From: Mesorhizobium sp. WSM4311
GTDB taxonomy: Bacteria > Pseudomonadota > Alphaproteobacteria > Rhizobiales > Rhizobiaceae
Length of the DNA: 64,000 bases
Assembly (NCBI RefSeq): GCF_002295115.1
Contig: NZ_NSFV01000017.1
Location: 1-64,000 of the forward strand
Direction: 5' to 3'
Shown: one piece after another, positions 43,020-51,476 of the stretch
Layout: each line of letters opens with the position of its first letter
How positions within the stretch are numbered: position 1 is the first letter of the stretch
Program-made: the position numbers and the translations under genes
The notes under the pieces: generated by a model
Seen by the model: the letters and a program-made list of their open reading frames with translations, nothing else
Told to the model about the DNA's origin: nothing
Database searches by the model: none

Positions 43020-43598
43020 TTGTCATCCGAAGGCTACATTTCGGCCGATCAGGAAACCAATGAAGTTTCCATAGTTGGGCTCATACCGGCCATGCGGGCT
43101 TTCGCACGTACCTTCTGTCGCGTGCCCGACGATGCCGACGATCTGGTACAGGAGACGCTGACCAAGGGTCTCGCCAATATCGACAAGTTCGAACCTGGCA
43201 CACGCATGAAGTCGTGGCTCTTCACCATCATGCGCAATACGTATTATACGCGGATCAAGATTGCCGCCCGGGAAGCGCCAGGCCTGCTCGACTGCGCGTC
43301 ATCCAGGCCGTTTTTGGAAGCCACCCAGGAATGGAGCGTTCAGAGCAGGGAAGTGCATTGCGCCATCCAAAAGCTACCGGAGCACCAACGCGAGGTTCTG
43401 ATGCTGATTGGCGTTCTGGGAGTAAGCTATGAGGAAGCGGCCGAGATATGCGGCTGCGCGGTAGGGACGGTCAAAAGTCGGCTGAACCGCGCGCGCGCCA
43501 ATATTCTCGAGTTGCTTGGGGAGAGTTCGCTGCAGACATTGATGGAAAGACGAAATCATCTATCCGATGGGCAACTCGGTATGGACAGCCGCAGATAG
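43020..43598 (+). CDS. ECF sigma factor, EcfG-like (general stress response)
   Basis: A 192-residue sigma factor, probably from a TTG start. Region 2 reads MRAFARTFCRVPDDADDLVQ then ETLTKGLANIDKFEPGTRMK and SWLFTIMRNTYYT; region 4 has LPEHQREVLMLIGVLGVSYE then EAAEICGCAVGTVKSRLNRA. The DDADDLVQETL and KSWLFTIMRNTYY stretches are typical of the ECF15 (EcfG) group of alphaproteobacteria. Its stop abuts the stop of a convergent 51-codon gene that looks like its anti-sigma factor NepR. It is likely a secondary EcfG paralogue; no phyR gene was seen in the window. Confidence 0.85.
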   Translation: MSSEGYISADQETNEVSIVGLIPAMRAFARTFCRVPDDADDLVQETLTKGLANIDKFEPGTRMKSWLFTIMRNTYYTRIKIAAREAPGLLDCASSRPFLEATQEWSVQSREVHCAIQKLPEHQREVLMLIGVLGVSYEEAAEICGCAVGTVKSRLNRARANILELLGESSLQTLMERRNHLSDGQLGMDSRR

Positions 43599-43754
43599 TC
43601 AGTTCTTCAGGTCACGTCGACGCTTCTCGATCAGCGCGTTTTGCAGCTCCATTGCCAGCCTGGTCAGCCGGTCTGGAATGCTTTCCCGCTCTATGGCATC
43701 GAGGAGAGAAGCGATCTCTCGATCCATGGCCAGACCAAACTGGGAGTCGATCAT
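43599..43754 (-). CDS. Small NepR-like protein (putative anti-sigma factor)
   Basis: A 51-residue protein on the minus strand whose stop abuts the sigma-factor stop. After a short N-terminus (MIDSQFGLAM) it reads REIASLLDAIERESIPDRLT, then RLAMELQNALIEKRRR. The pattern of two helices joined by E-x-IPDRL resembles the core of NepR anti-sigma factors (there E-P-VPDRF). GAGGG lies before the ATG. Its position beside an EcfG-like sigma gene strengthens the call, though the divergence from canonical NepR leaves doubt. Confidence 0.5.
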   Translation of the reverse strand: MIDSQFGLAMDREIASLLDAIERESIPDRLTRLAMELQNALIEKRRRDLKN

Positions 43755-44150
43755 ATCATCCCTCGAACGAGACATCCGAATTCTCTTGATAAGAGCGGTT
43801 CCTTGAACTCAGTGTGGCGACAAATGCCCGAGATTACAAGGGGATGTCTGCCGCCGGCATGATTGCCAGTGGCCCTTGCACAGGTTTATTCCCTTGGCCT
43901 GATATCGCTGGGGGCCAAAAATGCGATGTGACAGCGTTCAATCCTCAGGCAATTAGTTCGCGGCATGGTCCTCATATTGGTCGGACTTGAGGCGATTGCC
44001 ATCAGGTCCGCGCACTTTGCTTTGCTGTTTTTTGTCGCGATTGGCGAATCACGTTTTCTCCGACCTTGTCTTTGGTACGGTCATCGCGTCAGCCCGGTTC
44101 CCTTGCGCTTGCCGGATGCCATAGTTTCCTCTTCGGGTCGGTGACGGTCT
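43755..44150. other. Intergenic stretch, nothing recognised
   Basis: About 395 bases between the small NepR-like gene and the end of operon A. A GGAAC on the minus strand above the NepR-like gene has no matching -10 element. No further gene was recognised. Confidence 0.4.
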
Positions 44151-45116
44151 TCAGCCTCTTGGTTCGACGTCGGAACTGGCGGCGCGCGGTAATGTTCCAC
44201 CGCGGCGAGCGAGCAGGAATGCGTCTCCATCCCATGACCGGAATGGCTTCTCGCCGTTGATGACAACCCGCAATTGGTGAGTTTCCGCCAGACGGCCGAT
44301 GTCGGCGCGGTCCAAAAAAAGAGATCCGCGATAGGAATAGTTCAGAAGGGCCAGCCAGCCCGACCGTTTCAGGACGCGTGCGATCTCATCGAAGTGCCGC
44401 TCGGCCATGCCGGCCAGAACCAGATAGGGAAAGCTGTCGACCGCCAGCACGCAATCGAAACTACCATCGTCGAATTCGGTCAGATCGAGACCGGAGGTTT
44501 GCCGCAACTCGACATTGCCCAGCGCGGCGCATCGTTCGGAGGCGATGGAAATCATCCGTGAGGATATATCGATGCCGACTATCCGATTGAATGATTTGGA
44601 AAGCGCGCGCTCGAAACGGCCGATGCCGCAACCAATGTCCAGAATATCCCGGTCGGTTCCAGTGAAGTCCTGCTCCTTGAGCCATGCAGCGACGTCCTCG
44701 GTCATGGCCAACAGCCTTCCGTCATCGCCGAGCGATGCGAGCTGGACACTCGCTGCTTCCGAAATAGCCGCGGCCGCATCGAAGCTCGTGGCCAGCCGCG
44801 TGACGACAGCGGCACCGGTCTCATGGTGATCGCGTACGTGCCGAACGGCCTCGCCCGTCGCCCGCAACTTGGCAAACGCGCCGGGTTCGCGGCGAAGCAG
44901 CCCGGCCACGTCCTGCAGCCTTTCCGCGTCTCGCGAATCGGAGGGAACGACCTCCCGCACGATCTCCGCCAATTCCGCCACCGCGACGTCCACCTGCAGA
45001 TGAAGCGCCAGCCTGGCTACGACGGCTTCGGCGCAAACAGCGTCCGCCATGCAGTCTTCTACGACCGCTTTAATCGATCTGCGGCGGTGGGCGGATTTTG
45101 ACCCGGTTGCCCTCAC
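44151..45116 (-). CDS. Class I SAM-dependent methyltransferase (last gene of operon A)
   Basis: About 321 residues from a GTG at 45116, with GGAG eight bases before it and the upstream stop five bases away. SAM-binding motif I is ILDIGCGIGRFERAL (about 155-170), followed by VGIDISSRMISIASER and a motif with DCVLAVDSFPYLVLAG. The N-terminal 130 residues are helical and unrecognised, rich in Ala/Val, perhaps a dimerisation or substrate domain. The acceptor is unknown; the glycosyl and acyl transferase genes around it suggest a carbohydrate hydroxyl or carboxyl group. Confidence 0.82.
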   Translation of the reverse strand: MRATGSKSAHRRRSIKAVVEDCMADAVCAEAVVARLALHLQVDVAVAELAEIVREVVPSDSRDAERLQDVAGLLRREPGAFAKLRATGEAVRHVRDHHETGAAVVTRLATSFDAAAAISEAASVQLASLGDDGRLLAMTEDVAAWLKEQDFTGTDRDILDIGCGIGRFERALSKSFNRIVGIDISSRMISIASERCAALGNVELRQTSGLDLTEFDDGSFDCVLAVDSFPYLVLAGMAERHFDEIARVLKRSGWLALLNYSYRGSLFLDRADIGRLAETHQLRVVINGEKPFRSWDGDAFLLARRGGTLPRAASSDVEPRG

Positions 45117-45120
45117 CCTA

Positions 45121-46113
45121 TCAACTCCGCGTCCAGATCCTGCGCATGGTCCACCTGTCGACGGCGCCCCAGCCATATTTGTAGGCCTCCTGACCACGCA
45201 GGAAATCGAACTCGCGGGCACCTTCGCGGATCGATTCCGCGATCGCGTGGCCGATTAAAATCGCGCCTGGACTCTCCTCGGAATAGGCAGGGTCGAAGCC
45301 CCCGAGATAGGCATAGGCACGACCGCGATCATGGAAGCCGTAATAGGCGCCGACGGTCCTGCCGTCGATCGCGAACAGCCAGCATCGGACCAAGCCGCGA
45401 GCGTCGAGCAAGGGAAGCGAGCGCCTGTGGAATTCTTCTACGGCGACTTTGGCCAACACGCCACCTCCGCGCCCGGTCCAGCGCGCGTCGTGCAGGCGTA
45501 TTAGATGATCGAGGCAAGCCTGGGGATCGCCGCGTGCGGAGGACAACGCGGTCCGGCCGCGTCTGGACGCGGCCCGGCGCGCCCGCCGCAACTGGCGCCT
45601 GCGTCGGTAGGGCACAGAGCCCGTAAGAGTTTCGTCGCCGGCAAGGGCGAGCACGGGGCAAGCGCTATGAGCGACTGGCCGTCCGGCTTTCAGGTCAGGA
45701 TGCGTGATCGCAAAACCGACACCCCCCTCCGGCAAATCTGACAAGATCCATTGAGACCATTCAACCGAGAGGATCTTGTCGACAACAGCAGCGAGGACCG
45801 GAGCCTCGGTGCCGGGAACACAAAGGATATCCAGGTAGTCGCTGAGCGAAATGCCGACCGGAAGCAATTTCGAGCCGTCGATCCCGTGCTCGAGATAGAG
45901 CGGCGCCAGCGCCATCAGATCGCCTCCGCGCCAAACCGCGACCATCGCTAGACCTCCGGGCGCGAATGTGCGCCACCATGGCACCAGCCAGGCGGGAGAC
46001 TGAAACGGGGTCGCCGAAGAACTCTGCTCCCACAGTTTCCACCAGTGTGGCGCAAGCGTTTCGAATTGCGCCGGGTCATCGATGATCTCGCTGCGCAACA
46101 AAGCTTCGCTCAC
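45121..46113 (-). CDS. CelD/BcsL-type GNAT acetyltransferase
   Basis: About 330 residues from a GTG at 46113 that overlaps the upstream stop (GTGA). It has the CelD/BcsL pattern: TPFQSPAWLVPWWRTFAPGG near the start, LRRARRAASRRG in the middle and the GNAT-like C-terminal half with AYYGFHDRGRAYAYLGGFDP, then YSEESPGAILIGHAIAES and FDFLRGQEAYKYGWG. Family members are found in exopolysaccharide and cellulose clusters, where they acylate sugars or lipids. Here it fits decoration of a glycoside. Confidence 0.85.
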   Translation of the reverse strand: MSEALLRSEIIDDPAQFETLAPHWWKLWEQSSSATPFQSPAWLVPWWRTFAPGGLAMVAVWRGGDLMALAPLYLEHGIDGSKLLPVGISLSDYLDILCVPGTEAPVLAAVVDKILSVEWSQWILSDLPEGGVGFAITHPDLKAGRPVAHSACPVLALAGDETLTGSVPYRRRRQLRRARRAASRRGRTALSSARGDPQACLDHLIRLHDARWTGRGGGVLAKVAVEEFHRRSLPLLDARGLVRCWLFAIDGRTVGAYYGFHDRGRAYAYLGGFDPAYSEESPGAILIGHAIAESIREGAREFDFLRGQEAYKYGWGAVDRWTMRRIWTRS

Positions 46114-47174
46114 GGTGCGATGGCGAGGCGCCTGGCATCTGTGCCAAGTCGCGCCAGCGCATGATAGGCGTCCATGTAAGACGAGATCATTCGCTCCAGC
46201 GAAAACCGCCGCCGTGCCTCGGCCCGGCATGCCTCGGCGTCCAGGCTGGACGCCGCAATGATGGCTTGCGCCATCTCCTCGATCGTGTTGACGAGAAAGC
46301 CAGTCTTGCCATGCTCGATGACATCGGGCAGCGCACCATTCGGAAAGGCGACCACCGGTGTGCCGCAGGCCAGCGCCTCCATGGCGACAAGCGAACTGGT
46401 CTCGGCGGCAAGGCTCGGGATGACCAGACAGCGCGCCGCGTTGAGAAAGCGCCGCTTGGCGGTGAAACCGAGCGGACCAAGGAAGCGTCGGCGGCCGTCG
46501 AGGCGGGGTTGGACCTCATCGCGAAAGTAGCGCGTGTGCAGTTCATAGGAATAAACCTTACCGCCGACAACCAGCGGCACACCTGCTTGCTTGGCGGCAT
46601 CCAGCGCTAGGTGGATGCCCTTTTCCGGACAGATACGGCTGAGAACCAGGGCGAAGTCGCGTTTCGCTTGCGGCAGGCCGAGCGCCTCGATGTCGACGCC
46701 GTTCGGAATTGGCGCCGCTAGCCTGGCGCCAGGTGGCGCGGTTTTCTGCTGGGCGGTCGAGACTGCATGAAGCCACACGTCGTCGCGCTTCGGGCGCAAT
46801 GCCTCGGCCGGATACCAGTCCAGCGGCAGGTGAAGGGTCACCAAGGTCGGGCCGTCGTCTGGCAGATAAGCGTCGAAGTCGATACCATGCAGATGAACCA
46901 CATCAATCGGCCAATTGGCGCGGGCGGCGGCGATCGCAGCGCGATGAGCCTGCTGCGCGCGGCTCTTGGCCGTTTCGTCGAGCACGCCGCTTTCAGCCGG
47001 TATTTCCACAAGCGTGCCGCTCGCGCTGGAGCCCCGGCAGCCGACGACGATTGATCGATTGCCCGCGCGAACCAGCGCTCGGTCAAGCAGCGACAGGACC
47101 TGTTCGGCACCCCCAACCGCATCCGGTCCGACAGGCGCGAGAGGATAGGCGACATTGAGGACGGTGAGCGTCAT
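46110..47174 (-). CDS. GT4 family glycosyltransferase
   Basis: About 354 residues from MTLTVLNVAYPLAPVGPDAV, overlapping the gene above by ATGA. GT-B fold signs are VGGAEQVLSLLDRAL near the N-terminus, PNGVDIEALGL (about 160-170), LVLSRICPEKGIHLALDAAK, and the donor-site E-x7-E region ETSSLVAMEALACGTPVVAF. This is the group 1/GT4 signature of retaining enzymes that use nucleotide sugars. Acceptor and donor are unknown; the UDP-xylose and nucleotidyltransferase genes in this cluster could supply the donors. Confidence 0.88.
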   Translation of the reverse strand: MTLTVLNVAYPLAPVGPDAVGGAEQVLSLLDRALVRAGNRSIVVGCRGSSASGTLVEIPAESGVLDETAKSRAQQAHRAAIAAARANWPIDVVHLHGIDFDAYLPDDGPTLVTLHLPLDWYPAEALRPKRDDVWLHAVSTAQQKTAPPGARLAAPIPNGVDIEALGLPQAKRDFALVLSRICPEKGIHLALDAAKQAGVPLVVGGKVYSYELHTRYFRDEVQPRLDGRRRFLGPLGFTAKRRFLNAARCLVIPSLAAETSSLVAMEALACGTPVVAFPNGALPDVIEHGKTGFLVNTIEEMAQAIIAASSLDAEACRAEARRRFSLERMISSYMDAYHALARLGTDARRLAIAP

Positions 47175-48205
47175 GGCCGGCTGAGCCACGGTGCCAGAGC
47201 CAGTGAATTGGTGGCGGAACCGTGAGCTTCTACTCCGGTCGGTTCATCTAATGACGGACCGGGTCGCATGAGGGCCTCACGCGAGGCCCGCTGCGTCGGG
47301 CGCGAGGCGGACGTCAGTCCGGGCGCGTATCGGCGGATCATCGTTGCACAGAACTCGGCGAATTCCTCGGGCACCAGGGGAGGGCTGGTGTGGTGAGGCA
47401 TCATCCCCCGATGTTCGGGCGTGAAGCAGAAGGTGACCGTTACGTCGAAATCGGCGAGTGCCTCCATCTGTCGATCGAACCAGTCCAACGCATTCGGCCT
47501 GAAGCTGTCGGCCCAGGAAAGCCCTGTGCGCATGTTGGTAACGCCGAGCCTCTTCATCCAGGCAATAGAGTTGTCCAGTCGCGGGTCCTCGAAATGAAAC
47601 CACTGCACCAGTCCCATTTCGGGTGTGTAGCGCGGGAATTCCTCAAGCGCCGGCTTCGGCGTGCCGTCCTGGCGCAGCAGCCCCATGTGGAAGTGACGAT
47701 AATAGGAGGATCCCTCCGCTTCGCGATGCCGTGTCGTGGCTTCCCATTCACGCGGAAGGTCGTAGAGGCTGTACCACTGGATGCGGGGTGCGTTGCCGAG
47801 CAGCAATTCGGCGGTTCGCTTGAGGCCCCAGGCCTGTATTTCCTCGGCCCCGAAGGTCGACACGCCGACCTCGCTGACCCAGATGGGGAGATCGGTGACG
47901 GCCGCGATCTCACCGATCTTGTGCGGCCATTCCTGAATTTGCCACAGGTTCCAGTCGAGGGGGAAGCCGTGAACCGCGACGGCGTCGACATGGTCCAACA
48001 CCCCGAATTCCTTCATGCGCGTGATAAAGCCGGGATCTATCGGCGAGATGCCGCCAAGCACTTTTGTCAGAGCTGGGTTCTCGGACGCGATCGCGTCCGC
48101 CGATAGGATTGCCATCCTGGCAAAGCGGCTCCAATCGGGGTCGAGCTCAGGGTCCCAATGCGATTTGTTGTTGGGCTCGTTCCAGATCATCGCGGCTTCA
48201 ATCAT
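47171..48205 (-). CDS. Glycoside hydrolase-like (TIM-barrel, beta-xylosidase-type) protein
   Basis: About 344 residues from the ATG at 48205, which overlaps the methyltransferase stop above. The sequence has the pattern of TIM-barrel GH-A enzymes: IEAAMIWNEPNNKSHWDPEL at the start (NEP with the likely acid/base Glu), VDAVAVHGFPLDW, and LPIWVSEVGVSTFG (a second Glu as nucleophile). The C-terminal part has WFDRQMEALADFDVTVTFCF. It is not exported and so may act inside the cell on a glycoside made or taken up by this pathway. The sugar specificity is not certain. Confidence 0.8.
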   Translation of the reverse strand: MIEAAMIWNEPNNKSHWDPELDPDWSRFARMAILSADAIASENPALTKVLGGISPIDPGFITRMKEFGVLDHVDAVAVHGFPLDWNLWQIQEWPHKIGEIAAVTDLPIWVSEVGVSTFGAEEIQAWGLKRTAELLLGNAPRIQWYSLYDLPREWEATTRHREAEGSSYYRHFHMGLLRQDGTPKPALEEFPRYTPEMGLVQWFHFEDPRLDNSIAWMKRLGVTNMRTGLSWADSFRPNALDWFDRQMEALADFDVTVTFCFTPEHRGMMPHHTSPPLVPEEFAEFCATMIRRYAPGLTSASRPTQRASREALMRPGPSLDEPTGVEAHGSATNSLALAPWLSRP

Positions 48206-48965
48206 GGAGCTTTCCTTTCGACGGATATATCGCGCCACCGCCGGCCGGATCGCCGGCAGCGCGGCAGAAATAGACCTCCTGCTCGGGATGCAGCACGATC
48301 TCGAAACCGGCACTGCGCAGCATCGCCTCGGTACAGGCCCGGTTCGGTATCCACCAATTGGTCGGATCGTCGGCATAGCGGTGTTCGATGAAATGCAGCT
48401 TGGGAAATTCCGACCGCTCAAACAAATCATGCGTCCAGAAATGATAGTTCTCTTCCAACTCGGGCAGATCCTTGCTGCCGCGTTGCATGGACTGGAAGAT
48501 CATCAAGTCACCGGCGACGTGCTCACGGATCAGGTCGAGCGCGAGCAGGGGGTGGCGCAGATGGTAAAGCACCCCCATGAACAGCACGACATCGAATGTC
48601 TCGCGCAGGGCGCCGACGTCGTAGACCGAAAGTTTCCGGAATTCGATCTCGCAGTCCGCGATCTCGGCGGCAAAGCGGGCCTGTGCCAGATACGCCTCGT
48701 CGAAATCTATGCCGAGGACGCGTGTAGCGCCTCGCCGTTTCATCTCGATCGAATAGAAACCCGCATTGCAGCCAATATCCAGCACAGTTTTGCCGGCCAG
48801 ATCCGCGGGTATGGCATCGGCGAATTTGCGCCATTTGATCAGCGGGTAGTTGCCGAGAAAGTGGTTAGGCGCGGTTTCGACGCCGGCCAGTTCCATGTTG
48901 TGGAACCAAGGGCCGAGCGCGTCGATGCGGCGGCGGATTTCGGCATGGGAATGCAACATGGTCAC
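48198..48965 (-). CDS. SAM-dependent methyltransferase (TIGR04290-like)
   Basis: A 255-residue methyltransferase from a GTG that overlaps the stop above. Motif I is VLDIGCNAGFYSIEMKRRGA (about 60-79), then LGIDFDEAYLAQARFAAE and DVVLFMGVLYHLRHPLLALD. The opening DALGPWFHNMELAGVETAPN then HFLGNYP, and WIPNRACTEAMLRSAGFE near the end, resemble the TIGR04290 group, which is recalled to occur beside TIGR04295 radical SAM genes, as at 60240. The acceptor is unknown. Confidence 0.85.
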   Translation of the reverse strand: MTMLHSHAEIRRRIDALGPWFHNMELAGVETAPNHFLGNYPLIKWRKFADAIPADLAGKTVLDIGCNAGFYSIEMKRRGATRVLGIDFDEAYLAQARFAAEIADCEIEFRKLSVYDVGALRETFDVVLFMGVLYHLRHPLLALDLIREHVAGDLMIFQSMQRGSKDLPELEENYHFWTHDLFERSEFPKLHFIEHRYADDPTNWWIPNRACTEAMLRSAGFEIVLHPEQEVYFCRAAGDPAGGGAIYPSKGKLHD

Positions 48966-49765
48966 GCTCCTTCCCCCGGAACGACAGGTACATGCGAATG
49001 CGCCCCGGACATGATCGTAGTGGGCTGGTGACGAGCGGACGGAACGCCGTCTTCAAGCAACCGCAGGGCTGTGCGATAGCCGTTGAAAGTGCCGACATCG
49101 ACATAAGCGGACCCTGCCTTGATCCCGTAGGCCACCCCCCCGGTCGCGAGATAGGCGTTGATCAACGTGCCAATATATTCGTCACGACCGTCGCGCTCGC
49201 GCCAGAGTGTGGCAAGCCGATGCAGGATCTGGCCAGGCATTTTGAACGCCCCCCAAACCCAATTCGTGGACGCGTCCTGTCGCTTGACCTGGATTTCGAT
49301 AACGCGCTCGTCATCTTCGGTGACGACGGCGTCGAAGAACTCCGGGCGACCCACCGGGAATAGCAAAAATGAAAGCTGATCGTCAGGCAAATGACAGAAC
49401 CCGTCCTCGGGAAACCAGATCGTGTCCGGAAGGCCGACGAGGACGACCTCGTCGGCCGCGACGAGGGGCGCTGCTCGGAAAATCGCATCGCAGAGACCGA
49501 CGGGGTTGGGCTGCACCACAAAGAGAGCCGCTGCCTCGCCATAACCGGCGGCGTAGTATTCGAGAATGTCGGATTTGCCCGATCCGATGATGAAGCAAAT
49601 CTTGTCGACGCCGGCCTGGACCATGCGCCTCACCAGATACTCGCTTACGGCGCAAGGACGTTCGGTCTGACCGTCGATCCGGCTGCCAACCGGCAGCAGC
49701 TCCTTCGAGAAGCCGAGCGGTTGGATGCGGCTACCGCGCCCGGCGGCGGGCACAATGCCCAACAT
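48962..49765 (-). CDS. Nucleotidyltransferase (sugar-1-phosphate, RfbA/GalU type)
   Basis: A 267-residue nucleotidyltransferase. The N-terminal motif is IVPAAGRGSRIQPLGFSKEL then LPVG, the G-x-G-x-R...K pattern of NTP:sugar-1-phosphate transferases. The metal-binding region appears as VVLVGLPDTIWF (about 107-118). The C-terminus has GIKAGSAYVDVGTFNGYRTA. It overlaps both neighbours. Product could be an NDP-hexose or NDP-inositol; the presence of inositol-phosphate synthase makes an inositol-phosphate nucleotidyltransferase possible but unproven. Confidence 0.85.
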   Translation of the reverse strand: MLGIVPAAGRGSRIQPLGFSKELLPVGSRIDGQTERPCAVSEYLVRRMVQAGVDKICFIIGSGKSDILEYYAAGYGEAAALFVVQPNPVGLCDAIFRAAPLVAADEVVLVGLPDTIWFPEDGFCHLPDDQLSFLLFPVGRPEFFDAVVTEDDERVIEIQVKRQDASTNWVWGAFKMPGQILHRLATLWRERDGRDEYIGTLINAYLATGGVAYGIKAGSAYVDVGTFNGYRTALRLLEDGVPSARHQPTTIMSGAHSHVPVVPGEGA

Positions 49766-50865
49766 CAGACTGCTTCCTCCATCGGTTTGCTGACGGGATT
49801 TTGCAAGGCGTCGGCCAGGATTTTGTCCAGTTCCGCTGCACGCTTAGCGGAAGTGTGCTCGCTCAAGACCCGCTCGCGGGCGCGTCTTCGGATGCCGTCA
49901 AGTTCGTGCTCCGGCAATTCCAGCGCGGCGACTACGTCATCCGTCTCATGGGCTAGCAGGACTTCGCGGCCGGGTTCGAAGAAGTCCGAAAGGCCTGGCC
50001 ATACGTCGGTGACGATGGCAGCCCCACACGCGGCCGCTTCGAAGAGGCGCCCCGACGGGCACCAGCCCTTTTGCGCCATAGCTTCCCGGGTGACGTTCAG
50101 CGTCAGCCGCGACGACGAGAAGAAGGCCGGATGATCGGCTGGCGGCAAATGCCTGACAAAGAAGATGTTGTCGCTCCACGGGAATTCCTGCGGATATTGC
50201 GCGCCGGCAATGATGAAGCGTTGATCAGGCAGGCGCATGGCCGGGCGGACCAGCAGCTTATCGACGCCGGCCTGGCGATCCGTCGCGTAGGTCCCGAGAT
50301 AGGACAGACCACCGACGAATTCCGCCCGCTTCTCTGCCGGCCGGTGCCGGTCCGGATCAACATGGCCGTAGAGCGGCATCACGCGGCGCGCGCCGAGCAC
50401 AGTCTTCAGCGCCTCGGTCGCCGGGCCGCCGGTGTAGCTCAGTACAAGGTCATAGTCAGCAAGTCCCTCTGGTCCGAAATAGGGCGGACGCTCGCCGTGC
50501 TCGAGGCGGGCAAGCGTCACCGGAGTATCGAGATCGTAAAAGACACGCAGTCCACGACTTGTATGCTGGGCCAGGCGCGAAGCCTCAACGGCGTCGGGAC
50601 AGTAGGACGTGACGACGACGACGTCCGCTTGCTTCATCGCACGCTCCGCGACGCGGCGGATATCCTCCCAGTCCGGATAGATAACGACGTTGCCTCCATC
50701 GAGCTGATCCAGATCGCGGGTCCCGGCATAATAGGGAGTGTCGCATTCGAAAAAGGTGATAGACCAGCCCAGACGGGCGAGCGCGCGGATCAGTCCGCGC
50801 CAGAGCGTCGCATGGCCGTTCCCCCATGAAGATGTAACGGTGAGACCGAAAATGACCATCCGCAT
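49765..50865 (-). CDS. CgeB-type glycosyltransferase (A)
   Basis: A 366-residue protein of the CgeB/GT-B group. It begins VIFGLTVTSSWGNGHATLWR then GLIRALARLGWSITFFECDT, the pattern shared with the genes at 55831 and 56931. C-terminal donor-site region: RLTLNVTREAMAQKGWCPSG then RLFEAAACGAAIVTDVWPGL. Homologues include CgeB of Bacillus spores, thought to glycosylate the coat. It is one of four such genes in the two operons. It starts just after the phosphatase gene (14 bases). Confidence 0.85.
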   Translation of the reverse strand: MRMVIFGLTVTSSWGNGHATLWRGLIRALARLGWSITFFECDTPYYAGTRDLDQLDGGNVVIYPDWEDIRRVAERAMKQADVVVVTSYCPDAVEASRLAQHTSRGLRVFYDLDTPVTLARLEHGERPPYFGPEGLADYDLVLSYTGGPATEALKTVLGARRVMPLYGHVDPDRHRPAEKRAEFVGGLSYLGTYATDRQAGVDKLLVRPAMRLPDQRFIIAGAQYPQEFPWSDNIFFVRHLPPADHPAFFSSSRLTLNVTREAMAQKGWCPSGRLFEAAACGAAIVTDVWPGLSDFFEPGREVLLAHETDDVVAALELPEHELDGIRRRARERVLSEHTSAKRAAELDKILADALQNPVSKPMEEAV

Positions 50866-50879
50866 CGGGAACTTCCTCG

Positions 50880-51476
50880 TCAGGCAGCTTCATTTAATCG
50901 CACGAGCTTTGAGCCCCAGTCGCCCGACACAATCGTCGTGATCGAGGCGGGATCGATGTCGAAGCGAAAGCAGTCGCCGACCGGCAAGTTAAGCACCTTG
51001 CAAACGGCCGCCTTGATCACGTCGGCGTGGCTAACCAGGGCGACGCATTCGTTCTGATGCAGCTGGCGGACGCCGTTCATTAGAGAGACGATGCGGTGCT
51101 GGACATCCAGCATGGTCTCGCCGCTGGGCGTCCTGGCCTCCTGCCGCTGGTCGTTCCACGCGCGCCAACCGGCGTCGCTGCTCAATTGATCGAAGGTCTT
51201 GCCCGACCAGTCGCCGAAATCGATCTCGTCGAGTTCGGCGCAGATCGCGATTTCGCCGACACCGCAAGCGAGTGCGATTGGCAGCGCCGTCTCCTGGGTG
51301 CGTTCGCGCGGGCTGCATAGGATGGCCGCGATCGTCTCTCGGGCCATGCGCCCGCCAAGGTGCTCTGCTTGAGCCTTGCCGGACTCGCCGAGGTATACAC
51401 CGGCCATGCGCCCGGCAAGATATGAGCCGACATTGTCGTGCGCCGCATGGCGGATTAAAAAGAACGTCGTCGTCAT
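50880..51476 (-). CDS. Histidine phosphatase family protein
   Basis: A 198-residue phosphatase of the phosphoglycerate mutase-like superfamily. The catalytic motif is FLIRHAAHDN (RHG-like, here RHA) at residues 6-15; the C-terminal motif is VALVSHADVIKAAV near residue 145, with the second His. Length fits single-domain phosphatases such as CobC/PhoE types. The start overlaps the inositol-phosphate synthase stop (ATGA), so it may remove phosphate from inositol phosphate or a glycosylated derivative. That is inferred from position only. Confidence 0.88.
   Translation of the reverse strand: MTTTFFLIRHAAHDNVGSYLAGRMAGVYLGESGKAQAEHLGGRMARETIAAILCSPRERTQETALPIALACGVGEIAICAELDEIDFGDWSGKTFDQLSSDAGWRAWNDQRQEARTPSGETMLDVQHRIVSLMNGVRQLHQNECVALVSHADVIKAAVCKVLNLPVGDCFRFDIDPASITTIVSGDWGSKLVRLNEAA

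Noticed and set aside
43755..43860. An EcfG promoter for the NepR-like gene
   Set aside because: A GGAAC is present on the minus strand but the sequence 16-17 bases later has no GTT.
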